Shown here piece by piece: positions 11,676-21,600 of a stretch of 64,000 nucleotides of DNA. The first letter of the stretch is position 1, and every line of letters starts with the position of its first letter. A model generated the notes under the pieces. It saw only the letters and a list, made by a program, of their open reading frames with translations. It was not told the DNA's origin and did no database searches. This DNA is from Haliotis asinina. Its lineage: Eukaryota; Mollusca; Gastropoda; Lepetellida; Haliotidae. The position numbers and the translations under genes were made by a program. The DNA is taken from contig NC_090291.1 of assembly GCF_037392515.1 (NCBI RefSeq), positions 34,681,001 through 34,745,000 of the forward strand. The letters are read 5' to 3'.

Positions 11676-12356
11676 CTATGAACGGGACTTCTGTTTCTTT
11701 TTGCGGTTTTGTTTTGCTACCTCCAACAAATCAAAGTCACTCGCCTTTTCCAGTGGCTTCTCAAGGTCGTACTCCATGAGCTGATTGTAGTATACAGGTA
11801 GCTTAAAATCAGTTCCGACCACAAAGAACGGACGTTTTTTAATGGCTATATTCCCACCCATTGCTGTGAGGTAAGTTGGCCTCCTTGGCTTTGTATCCTT
11901 CAACCTGAAGTGAAGCCTGCTTGGAATCATTAACCAGTTCTGTACAACGGCTACATAACGATCTGTGAATGGTTCTAAATAGATTCTTCTAATACTTCTT
12001 CTGCTAACAGCATTTATGAACAACATGAGCGTGCTCCCGAACACGAAATAGCCCATTGCTGTAGCCGCAGGATGTGAAATGGACAGATTTGATGGGATGT
12101 CTGCGGAATTCATCACAACAATTGCCGCAGCTCCGATAACAGTTGGAATTGTCATTGTGTAGATGAACAGCTGGCTCCAGAATACGATTTTGTTCATGTT
12201 GTTTTCGTAAATCAACTGAAACTCTTCACTGACTTGGTCCTTGCCATACTGGGGGCGAAATGTCCGAGACTTCTTCGAGGTCAGGAGTTTCCACCTCACA
12301 AATACTTTGTTGACACTCGGCTTCCACAGTCTATTTGCTGTTGTGTCACTCCTAAC
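11676..12356 (-). CDS. TMEM70: TMEM70-like mitochondrial membrane protein, last coding exon
   Basis: Encodes 226 residues after a minus-strand acceptor (TTGTTACAG|GTTAGG at 12357). The protein has a basic N-terminal region, then FQLIYENNMNKIVFW, two hydrophobic segments (about residues 60-80 and 95-115 of this exon), RRIYLEPFTDRYVAVVQNWL and a C-terminal YNQLMEYDLEKPL. Order and spacing fit the TMEM70/TMEM186/TMEM223 family. Matches to the IYTGNM, IRLYHEATTDTY and HLMGYD regions of human TMEM70 favour TMEM70 over TMEM186. Human TMEM70 helps assemble the ATP-synthase c-ring (and complex I) in the inner mitochondrial membrane. The upstream exon is unresolved: a donor at 15219 (minus strand GTAAGG) would add only Met-Ser from an ATG at 15225-15223, in poor start context. 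The gene is divergent from ELMO. Confidence 0.8.
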   Translation of the reverse strand, partial: VRSDTTANRLWKPSVNKVFVRWKLLTSKKSRTFRPQYGKDQVSEEFQLIYENNMNKIVFWSQLFIYTMTIPTVIGAAAIVVMNSADIPSNLSISHPAATAMGYFVFGSTLMLFINAVSRRSIRRIYLEPFTDRYVAVVQNWLMIPSRLHFRLKDTKPRRPTYLTAMGGNIAIKKRPFFVVGTDFKLPVYYNQLMEYDLEKPLEKASDFDLLEVAKQNRKKKQKSRS

Positions 12357-12370
12357 CTGTAACAAATACG

Positions 12371-12418
12371 AGTGAGTGAGTGAGTGAGTGAGTGAGTGAG
12401 TGAGTGAGTGAGTGAGTG
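12371..12418. repeat. (GTGA)12 microsatellite next to the TMEM70 acceptor
   Basis: Twelve tandem GTGA units; on the transcribed minus strand they read (TCAC)n and end about 14 bases before the acceptor of the TMEM70-like exon. Confidence 0.95.
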
Positions 12419-12435
12419 CGTGTGTGCATGCATGA

Positions 12436-12508
12436 GTGAGTGAGTGAAACAAACCCAGGTCTTTGGTGTGACAAGCAGACACTTTAACAACAAGGCTACC
12501 AAATAAGG
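12436..12508 (-). mobile_element. SINE-A head fragment
   Basis: Plus strand AACCCAGGTCTTTGGTGTGA to GGCTACC is the reverse of a SINE-A head. The GTGA repeat beside it is probably the expanded SINE tail. Confidence 0.7.
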
Positions 12509-12659
12509 AATCTCTATCAACAGGGTTGATCACAGTTACTGTAAATATATTCTGGGAAAGAAACCTTTCAAAATTTCCCCACAAAACCACAGGACCAGTT
12601 AGTGGACAATAATTAGTGGTCATGTCTGCACTTCACTGGTCCAAAATAATATTTGTTGA

Positions 12660-13125
12660 TTTACTTCAACTGTCAATGCCAAATTCACTGGCCACCAACA
12701 CCACTGCAAGCTTAACATATAGTGGTCCTGACGAATTTTTACAAGCCAGGGACAACTCAACCGACATAACTTTCTCATATTGTACATACTGTATTAGACT
12801 AACAACTAGTCTCTGAAATGAACATATTTTACTGGAAAAAATGTCATAGTAAACTTAAAATAATAAAATGAAATAAAATGGAGCCCTGAGACTTGATTCA
12901 TTTTCAGAAGCTAAGGAAATCTAGACTTGCCACATTTTCTAGACTTATGTGGGCTTTCATGGATATATTTGCTTCAGGGCCTGTATGATTTACTTAACTA
13001 TCACTGCCAAATTCACTGGCCTCCTGCACCAGTGCAAACTTTACATATAGTGGTCCTGATGAATTTTTACTAGTCAGGGACCACTAGACCAGTGTAAATT
13101 TCTCACATTGTACATACTGTATTCA
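12660..13125. repeat. two diverged copies of a 135-bp block
   Basis: 12660-12795 and 12990-13125 align in the same orientation. Both contain GCCAAATTCACTGGCC, ATATAGTGGTCCTGA and TTGTACATACTGTATT. Confidence 0.8.
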
Positions 13126-13234
13126 CTAGTAAGGCTGCAAGGAATCCACCAAATCTACATTTGCTCACTTTCAAAATGGCAAAGTGTATTCATGGGACTA
13201 TGAACCTGCCTGGCTTGGATATACTCCAGTTTGC

Positions 13235-13607
13235 ATATCTAATATCAATTTCAATAAACAAGTTAATAATTTGGTATCAAACAAGCAAAAGCAAGTTTGA
13301 TATTAATCTTTCACAAGTTCAATAAAAATGGTATTTCACTGAAGTAAGTGTAATATTCTGTTTATTACATAATTATTAGAAACATAAATTGATAGAAACT
13401 GCGGCAAAAGTGCCTATAGTGTGATGACTCTCAGCTGTCCGCAAGTCAAACAAGGTCTAGTACCATTGTGACAGCTGCATTGGCATTGTGATGTCATAAC
13501 TGTGAAGCATTATGATGTCATGCGTCTAGTGGTATTACACTATTGCCATAATATTACACATTGCCGTAAAAATATCACACTGCAGTATCTTCCACAGGCA
13601 AGTAATA
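13235..13607 (+). repeat. foldback-family repeat, diverged copy (relative of 49633-49995)
   Basis: Aligns along its length with 49655-49995: TTTGGTATCAAAC, AAATGGTATTTCAC, a shared block around GACTCTCAGCT and AAGGTCTAGTA, and the closing CTGCAGTATCTTCCAC. The terminal stems are decayed here. Confidence 0.75.
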
Positions 13608-13787
13608 ATGTGGCAGTATACAGTAACTATCCAGTGATTCAGTATTGATAAGAAAAATCTTCCAGATCCAATCCAAACAGCCTTAAAAAGGAGGAGACTA
13701 AATGAGTAAATTCCACAAAATGTTTTTCATTCAGGACTGTTTTTGTTTTTGCTTGCATGGCCATGTTTACAACTCAATCCATTAAAA

Positions 13788-13895
13788 TGTGAGTATGGTT
13801 TTATGGGCTTCAGACACTGTACCCATGTGGGAAATCGAACCTAAGTTTTCAGCGTGACAGATGTATGCTCTAATCACTAGGCTACCACAACTCAG
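13788..13895 (-). mobile_element. SINE-A copy, 5' part
   Basis: Plus strand GGGCTTCAGACACTGTACCC, then GAAATCGAACCTAAG and TCACTAGGCTACC: a reversed SINE-A head and body. Confidence 0.75.
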
Positions 13896-14424
13896 AAAGA
13901 TCCTAGATTGCAAAAGGTCAAGTCAATTACACTTTGTTGAAGAACAATATCAGAATGGGCAAGTACCTTTTTACTTCTAGATCATCTCACAGTGTTAAGA
14001 TTTGAGACACATGAACAGTTGAAATTGTTGGCTGGACTCTGAGCTAATTTCACCTATAAAATCCACTTGATTTGTTTGTTGTTAAATGCCACAAGCATGG
14101 GTTGCTGGAGACCCACTTTAACCTGCATTCTCAAAGGTACTCAAGCATCTGTTATAATGACAAGTACAGGGAGCCTAGGGGTTCCTGGAATTCCCATTTA
14201 TTCTGGCATTCCAACAGCGATACAAAGTAGAATGATTACCTGAAGACCTGAAAACAGTCTGTATGTCTGAACCCGAGGGTTGCACACCCTCATACAGCAG
14301 AGGGCTCGGAGTAGAATCATTGTCTGTCAGATTCACCTGTCAGTGATACAAAATTATGGTTCTTGTTACATAGAATCAAAACAGCACAAGCAAATATCAA
14401 TCAGATTATTACTAATTGTTTGAA

Positions 14425-14698
14425 GTGAGTGAGTGAGTTTAGTTTTACGCCACACTCAGCAATATTCCAGCTACATGGCAGCGGTATGTAAATAATCGAG
14501 TCTGGACCAGACAATCCAGTGATCAACAACATGAGCATCGATCTGCGCAATTGGGAACCAATGCCATGAGTCAACCAAGTCAGCGAGTCTGACCACCCGA
14601 TCCCGGTAGTCGCCTCTTAAGACAAGCATAGTCGCCTTTTATGGCAAGCATGGGTTGCTGAAGGCCTATTCTACCCTGGACCTTCATGGGTTGTCACA
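14425..14698 (-). mobile_element. SINE-B, full-length reference copy
   Basis: On the minus strand it runs from the head GACAACCCATGAAGGTCCAG through AAAAGGCGACTATGCTTGTC, GATCGGGTGGTCAGACTC and ATTGTCTGGTCCAGACTCGA to a tail with GCTGGAATATTGCTGAGTG and repeated ACTC. Confidence 0.9.
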
Positions 14699-14894
14699 TG
14701 TTCTAAATTAGCATTTCTCATTAGTGTGATATTCATCACATTCATCAAATCTAAATTTGTGTGTTAAAATGAGATGGGGCATGGAGGGTTATTTTACCTG
14801 AGAACATAAAAAGTATGCGTGTAATATATAACCTGGGACTCTCAGCTCTCTGATAACCAATATGTGTCGCTTTCAATCTACCATAATGCCACAG

Positions 14895-15028
14895 GAACCC
14901 GATATCGCACTGTAGGTTAAACATAGACCATAGATATACACTCACGTCATATATATTAATTGAACCCGATATCGCACTGTAGGTTAAACATAGACCATAG
15001 ATATACACTCACGTCATATATATTAATT
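14895..15028. repeat. perfect 67-bp tandem duplication
   Basis: 14895-14961 and 14962-15028 are identical. Each unit ends with ACTCACGTCATATATATTAA. The second copy is followed by a 15-bp perfect inverted arm (15005-15019 against 15030-15044), giving a palindrome containing TGACGT. Confidence 0.95.
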
Positions 15029-15219
15029 AATATGACGTGAGTGTAGGTTCCTGTGCATAATGCTTCGGCTCAATTCGACTTTGATAGTGTCAACTTTATC
15101 ACATGGCAATGTCCTACGTGTTTGCTTTTAGTATGCTCTGAAATCAAAATGCAATTACTGATATTTAGAAGTAAGGCCTTGAACTAAATTAGAGGTCTGA
15201 CAACCTAGTTGTGCCTTAC

Positions 15220-15547
15220 AGACATTAATCAAACGATGCAATTCTTGATTGAAATGCAAGACGCACCTGTCTGTTATAGCGAGTGCGACCTCCATGACCA
15301 ACGCCACCCTGCGGTGGTTTTTAGAACCACTTCCCGGAAGAGGCTTGGTTAATGGAGTCTGGTGGTGACACACATCGCTTAAGCATGACGAAAATTCACC
15401 ATTTCATACTATTGTATGTGAAATCTGGATAATTTTTTATTTTATTTGCCGTTTGAATATATTAAGCAGTGGAATATTAGCACGTATTGTGCAAAGATTG
15501 ACGAATTGTCACAAGCAGAGCGGAATTAGCAAGCGAACCCAGCGACA
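15220..15547. promoter_or_regulatory. probable bidirectional promoter, TMEM70-like / ELMO
   Basis: Divergent gene starts face each other across this stretch, which is less AT-rich than its surroundings over 15240-15340. No TATA box or defined start site is visible; this rests on gene geometry. Confidence 0.4.
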
Positions 15548-15673
15548 ATGTCGGACCAACCAGGAACTAGAACTCTGCCCCCTGCCCGAACCTCGAAAAG
15601 TCACTTGGAGAATATTAAAAAGGTGGCTGTTACAATGCAAGGGCAACAGGCATTGTTCCTTGAACTTGACCAG
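15548..15673 (+). CDS. ELMO: ELMO exon 1
   Basis: Residues 1-42. An N-terminal extension of about 22 residues ([20 protein letters not shown]) precedes the conserved [19 protein letters not shown]. Donor CAG|GTAAAC, phase 0. Confidence 0.93.
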
Positions 15674-18600
15674 GTAAACATTCAGTAATCTCCCATTCTT
15701 TACAGAATCTTCGTTCCATATTTACAACCTGTCACTTATGCCATTATTGACATTTTGGCGCAAACGTCAATCGACCTGTCACGCTGTTTTACATGGACTT
15801 AGGTTTAGTGATGACTCTGGTTTACAAAACATACACTAGTTACAAGTCAATAAATTATCCGTTAGTTGAGAAAATTTTCTTTTTGTCAACGTGTCGTCAT
15901 TTTACGAACAAAATTGGGTGCTAATCAAAGTGCGTTTGTGGTTTCTAAAGGTGCAAGTGTTCTCAACTAATTCAAGTTGTGTTAGTGACATTTTTGCCTG
16001 GTTAATTTCATTATCTGGAACTGTTTGTTTATCATCATTGCCGAACCAGGTATTCATGATTCCATTTGATCTAGTTTAATTATATATGCATCAGCGCAGT
16101 CTTGTATGGCATTCATATATTTCAGCATAGCCTCCTGCTGGCTTACTTCTGCTACAGACTTCCTTTAGTTCACATTTATGAACCAATCATTGCTTTCTTC
16201 TTATTCATCTAAATTATAATTTGGAAGGAAACAAAAACAACTCATGACACCTTTTCCAGCAGCTCAACTTATTCAATCACAATTGTACAGTATAGTACAA
16301 TTTGGGCACCCCACTTCTAGATCCTTAGGGTTAGTGAGTAAAGTTAGGGTTGGCTTACCTTTGGTGTGAGTATATCCATCCGAAAAAAAAATCGAAAAAA
16401 ATTGCGCCCGATAAAGTGCACTACTCCCTTACATTGAAACTCAAACATTGTTTTGAAGTACATTTTTCATAGATTGCACATGAAAAAGAATGTAATGTTT
16501 TCATTTGCCAAGGTTTTGTTAATCATGAAAATGAAAAAAATGTATTTTGTTTGTCACTAAAACATGTATAAGGAATACTTGCAAAAGTCAATGCTGGGGT
16601 TTGTTTTTTATGAATTCTTGGCCTACTTGTAGAATACAGTACCATAAACTTTAAAAACCTGTCACATTGCTCTTTTACGTAATTGTAGGTGATAAGGGTA
16701 AGGTTAGGGTCAGGATTAGGGTGGATTAGAGTTAGGTTAGCTTAACTTAACCCAGACATCCTCACCAGACGTTGAGGTGCTGTATTCTAAAGGTCCTCAG
16801 AAAACTTTATAATAAAAATAAGACTTTGTGTTGTGTATTTGCATTTATGAACAGAATGTACAAAAGCGTTTTTATGCGTCCTGTTAATGTTATAGTTTAA
16901 TTTCTTTATTATATTTGCCATGCAGCATACATTGATCAATGCAACAAAACTTCCTTATTTTCAGAAACGTCCCTTAGCTGCCATAATTCAGGATATATGT
17001 CAACAGTAAGTAAATTTGCAATAGTGCCTTATATGCTTTTTCAGGTGCTGGAGACAAATAAATCTATTAGTTCTATTTATGTTGGCCTGTTTGTATTCTG
17101 TGCTGGAATAGGAACCTTGCAACAAATGCTTGTAATGTGTTGCAAATTTCTTGGTCATGTTGCCATTTTTGTCTGTGGTTGGTGACTTGGTTGAGTGATT
17201 GTTACCATTAAGTGACCGCTTTGGTTTTTACCATGGTTACTCAAAATATCAGTAACTAGTTACTTGAATATTCAAAGGATGTTAAGGATGTTGTTCTTGA
17301 ATGTTCAGGATTAAGTGTAAGCTGTAAAAGATATTGTTCTAGTCAATGTTTTAAATAGTAAATAACATTGTTACAGCCTGAGGTTTAAAATTTAAATAAT
17401 GTTGTGATGCTAGAATCAGGCCTGGCCAAAAAACACTCAGCTACTGTGCAGAAAATTCTGGGAAAGTTTATGTTAATTGTGGAAATAGCAACATAAACTG
17501 TTTCACTAAATCTAAACAGTGAAAACGGTAATGAAAATCAATGACACTGCAACATTTCTGTATCGGTGAGCTTTGATCTGTACTACTTATGTGCATTATG
17601 ATCACTTCTTTCAAATTTCCGTGCAACTGTTCATTGCCTCGTATACGAAAATCGTTGAATATGTCAAAAATGTTCATGTCAATCATTTCATACGTATGGA
17701 ATGTTAACTAAACATGTGCACACACAAGTATGAAGAACGCCAAATAGCACAACAGAAATACTTTAAAAGGGAATGTAACTTTTCTTCAAACTGGAAAATG
17801 GCAACATGCCGTCAAAAATTCTTCTTTCATGTGTGCATATGCAAAATTGCAGTTGCAGGCTTTTCAGTTTTTTATCCAGTTTTTAGCGATTTTAAGTTTC
17901 CATATTTATCAGTCTAAGTAAACTTATCCTCAGTGCTTTTCGTTACACTTCACCACCGAGTCTAACGAAACCTCATGAGAGGTCGTGTCAGGTAACCTTT
18001 GAGATTGACCAATCAGGACACAGCTTACCAAATCGCGGAAGTGGACATTCACACGTACCTTTTGAACTTTTTATCTCGAAAAGGTTCGTACCCAAATGAT
18101 TCTGACTGCTATTTAGCGTACGATAACTTCCGGGTGATGCACACGGCGCACGTTACGACCATGACAACAGAGAGTAAATAGTCCCTGAAAATATTGTTTT
18201 TGGCAATATTCAAGGATGTCATCTTGCAGAAATATTGGCTAATGGTAACCATGTCAACAGAACCCCCAAAGCGTATATACAGCTGGTCAAATAACTGTGT
18301 TATATACAGATTTTTGTTTGTGGAGAGATCTGTCTCGTTAACCTGAATATTTTGAAAGTCCCTCCGATCCCTAAATAGTAGCCGTTGTTTGATTGGTTAA
18401 ATCTATTTAACTGTCTCACGTTTGATTGGACGGTTATAAGTAGCTCAAAGGTTACCTGATGCAACCTTCTACTAGGTTTTGTTAGACTCGGTGGTGGAGT
18501 GTAATGAAATACACTGAGACTAGGTTTACTTCGACTGCCATATTTATTGTTTTAGTAGCTAGTATTATGTTAATGTTGCTATTTCCATGATTTGTTTGGC

Positions 18601-21600
18601 TTTTCAGCATGGGAATGTTTTCATAGGTAGACCTGTAGAATGTGCAAATTGAAATTGTTTCTGTGTGTGTGTTTGTGTTTTATGGATGCGAGTCCAGATG
18701 TGAGAATATATGTAAGCATGGTCTTGTTGCTATATGGCTGAAATACAGGTGATATGACGTTAAATTTTAACTCACACACTCACACTCTGACGTAGAATTT
18801 AGTGGAGCCTTGAGTTGTATATATATATATAATATTTAAAACTAAAGGCATCCCTGTCTCTAACGTTCAACTATAGAGCCTGGCCAGGAAATGTTGGCCA
18901 GGTCATTTCAGTATTTCTTTCAGTATATTTTTAAACATAAGAGCAATGTTAGTTATCTGTTATTACTTGATTAGTTTTCGTTGAAAATACTTTGGATCAT
19001 TAGTTTGAATCACCCTGATTATGTTCCTAAGGTTGTCATTGAAATACCTGTGTGTTGGTGTCACTCACTCACACAGTAAGCAACACAGATGGTGTTTGTC
19101 ACACTGACTGCAGGGGCAGTAGGATAGCCTTGTGGTTAAAGCATTGGCTTGTCAAGCCGAAGGCCCAGGTTAAATACCCTACATGGGTACGATATGTGAA
19201 GCCCATATCTGGTAAAAAAAATTGTTTAAAACCATACTCACTCATTCACCCTGACTATAACAGATTCAGATTGTATAATATAACTGAGGATAAGACTGTT
19301 GAATGTTCTCTCACTCATTACTGTTACAATATGTCTCTACGCCTCTTTCCATTACTTTCTTTCAGGTGGAAGCTATCAGACCCAGAAAATTTTGCACTGC
19401 AGTTCTCAGAGCAGAATCGTCACAGCTACATCACTGATCAAAATCGGAATGAGATTTCAAATGGAAATGTCCTCACTCTGACGTCTTCTCCCGGGAAAAA
19501 GGCTCAAAACATTTATAGTCAACTGAACAACAATGCTAGCCAGCTGGACAGAATATCAGCACTTCGTGATCTCTCAATCTTCTCCTCAGACATTTCATTT
19601 GCAATTGAGTTCATCAACAGGAATGGTCTTCCCTTGGTTATAAAGTTTGTAACATCAGGGAATTTGTAAGTGTCCTTTGGAAATCATTCATACAATCCGA
19701 TTGTTAGATTTATGGCCATATTTTGAAAACAGCATGAAGATGTTTGAAAGAATTCTTGTCTTTACTGTCAGACATCGCTGAAACAAGATTGCCACATGTC
19801 GTACACTAAACTATGGAGGTGTGACGATACAGATTTTTCGCGATATGATACATATCGTCATTTCTTCGAACGATATGTTTTGATTTGATGCATATCATGA
19901 TATGCTATCTTTAGTTATTTTCTTTTAAACTGTGTGTGACTAGAAATCAATTCATTTTAACTGTCAGTTCTTAAAAGTGTGTTATGAACAGTTGAAAACA
20001 TTTTATTAGAAAGTATTTAACATCCTTGATTAAAAATGATTTATTGATAGCAGAGAATTATCTGTTCATAATGCATTTGACATGCCTACAAAGCATGTTG
20101 TATGGTTGGTGTTTCAGTAAGTGATTATATTAGATCTTGTGTATTATCCATTTTTAGCATGCTCTATGTAATACTGCTGCACTATTACTAAAAGTAAACG
20201 CAGCATAAAACTTTACTTACTCACTTTCAACTCTTTTTGTTTATAGCAATGGAGACCCTCTTGCCTACACGCTCAAGTCCTTTGTGTCTCTCATGGATCA
20301 TGCCATTGTATCATGGGATGTTTTGGAATCAGATTTCATTCGGAAGGTAGAAATATTTATGTTGAGTTGAGCTGTCATCATACCATTCCATACAGGACGT
20401 GTAGATCCCGGTTAGATTTGGCCATCAGCGTCTTGTGCCTGTCGTAATAGGCAATTAATGGTATTGGCTGGTCAGGCTATCAGGGGTGGCAATTTTCTGT
20501 GAATCTGCAGAAATCGGTTGATTTAAATACAAGTCAATTAATCTTGAGCCTGACTTCCAGCTGTTTTTCAATCCCACAATCATCCTGATTGTGTAAGCTA
20601 GTGCTCATATTGTTGATCATTAGATTGCCTGGTTCAGATTTGATTATTTATGAAATATTGTCATATAGCTTGAATATTATTGAGTACAACATTCAACAAA
20701 AATCAAAGCAGTCTACCTACGATCATGTCCACCTGGGTAAAAAATTGGACAAACAAGAACCTGTGGTGTTAAACATTGTTAAACAATAAATTGTGTTTTG
20801 GGTTTTGTTGTTTTGGGTTTCCCATCATGATACATTCCTACTATATGTCAGCAGATCAGGAAGTCCAGTAGCTGAGAATGTTAAGGATTGTTTGTAATTT
20901 ATGGTTAGGGGGTGATGATGAGTTCAAGAAAGATGTGGATGTATCGCCCATTTTGTTCTGGGGGCATGGGGGAGTGAGGTATCATTGATTTTGTACATGA
21001 CATGGGGGTGTATGTGGTCACTTTATGTGTACATGCATTTTATGGGGCATCATTCACATTGTACATGCTTCTTCATGAAATAATCATCACACTCCCTACG
21101 TGCCATAAATTATGAACAGTCCGTTTGATATGTTAGACCAATCTTTAGGTTTAGCAGAGTGCATGTCTCTAATGCATCAATTCGGTGTCCAGGTCGCGGA
21201 GTGCGTCAACTGTTCAAGCACTGCTACCCTTGACAAACAATGTCTGCAGTCAGCGCTTGAGATCCTGGAGTCCGTTGTCCTTCACAGGTCAGTCCAGTTA
21301 CCATGGCAACACGCATGTGTGAATTGATTTATTTGTTTGTTGTAAATATACATAATACATAGTGATTGACAGTATCACTTAGATGTCAGCTTAAATAATT
21401 TAGCATGATCATGATAAGCAACTTCCGTAACACCATGGCCAGGGAATGTATTTTTTTACTTCACACTTTTCTTTGTTAGGGTGTCAAGATGCATGAAAGA
21501 GAAAAAAAGACAAATTTAGTTAAATTGAAACAATATGATGTTCATGCAAACCCAATTTCAATGAGGCACAATTTGGATTTGTTTTGCAAATAAAAAATGA

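Larger units (their letters stand above)
12357..15219 (-). other. presumed intron and upstream region of the TMEM70-like gene
   Basis: Holds the microsatellite, SINE-A pieces, a duplicated 135-bp block, a foldback-family relic, a full SINE-B and a 67-bp tandem duplication. No exon with a coherent mitochondrial presequence was found. Confidence 0.6.
15674..17909 (+). other. ELMO intron 1, exon 2 and proximal intron 2
   Basis: Apart from exon 2, only AT-rich sequence with two patches of degenerate telomere-like TTAGGG (about 16318-16350 and 16690-16745). Confidence 0.8.

Noticed and set aside
11676..12623. A single 315-aa minus-strand reading frame covering the TMEM70-like exon and upstream sequence
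   Set aside because: The N-terminal third is translated SINE-A head and GTGA microsatellite (LTHSLTHS repeats). A good acceptor at 12357 marks the true exon start.
15155..15373. 72-aa minus-strand frame near the divergent promoter
   Set aside because: Its frame cannot join the TMEM70-like exon (phase 1 donor creates a TAG), and the sequence has no presequence character.
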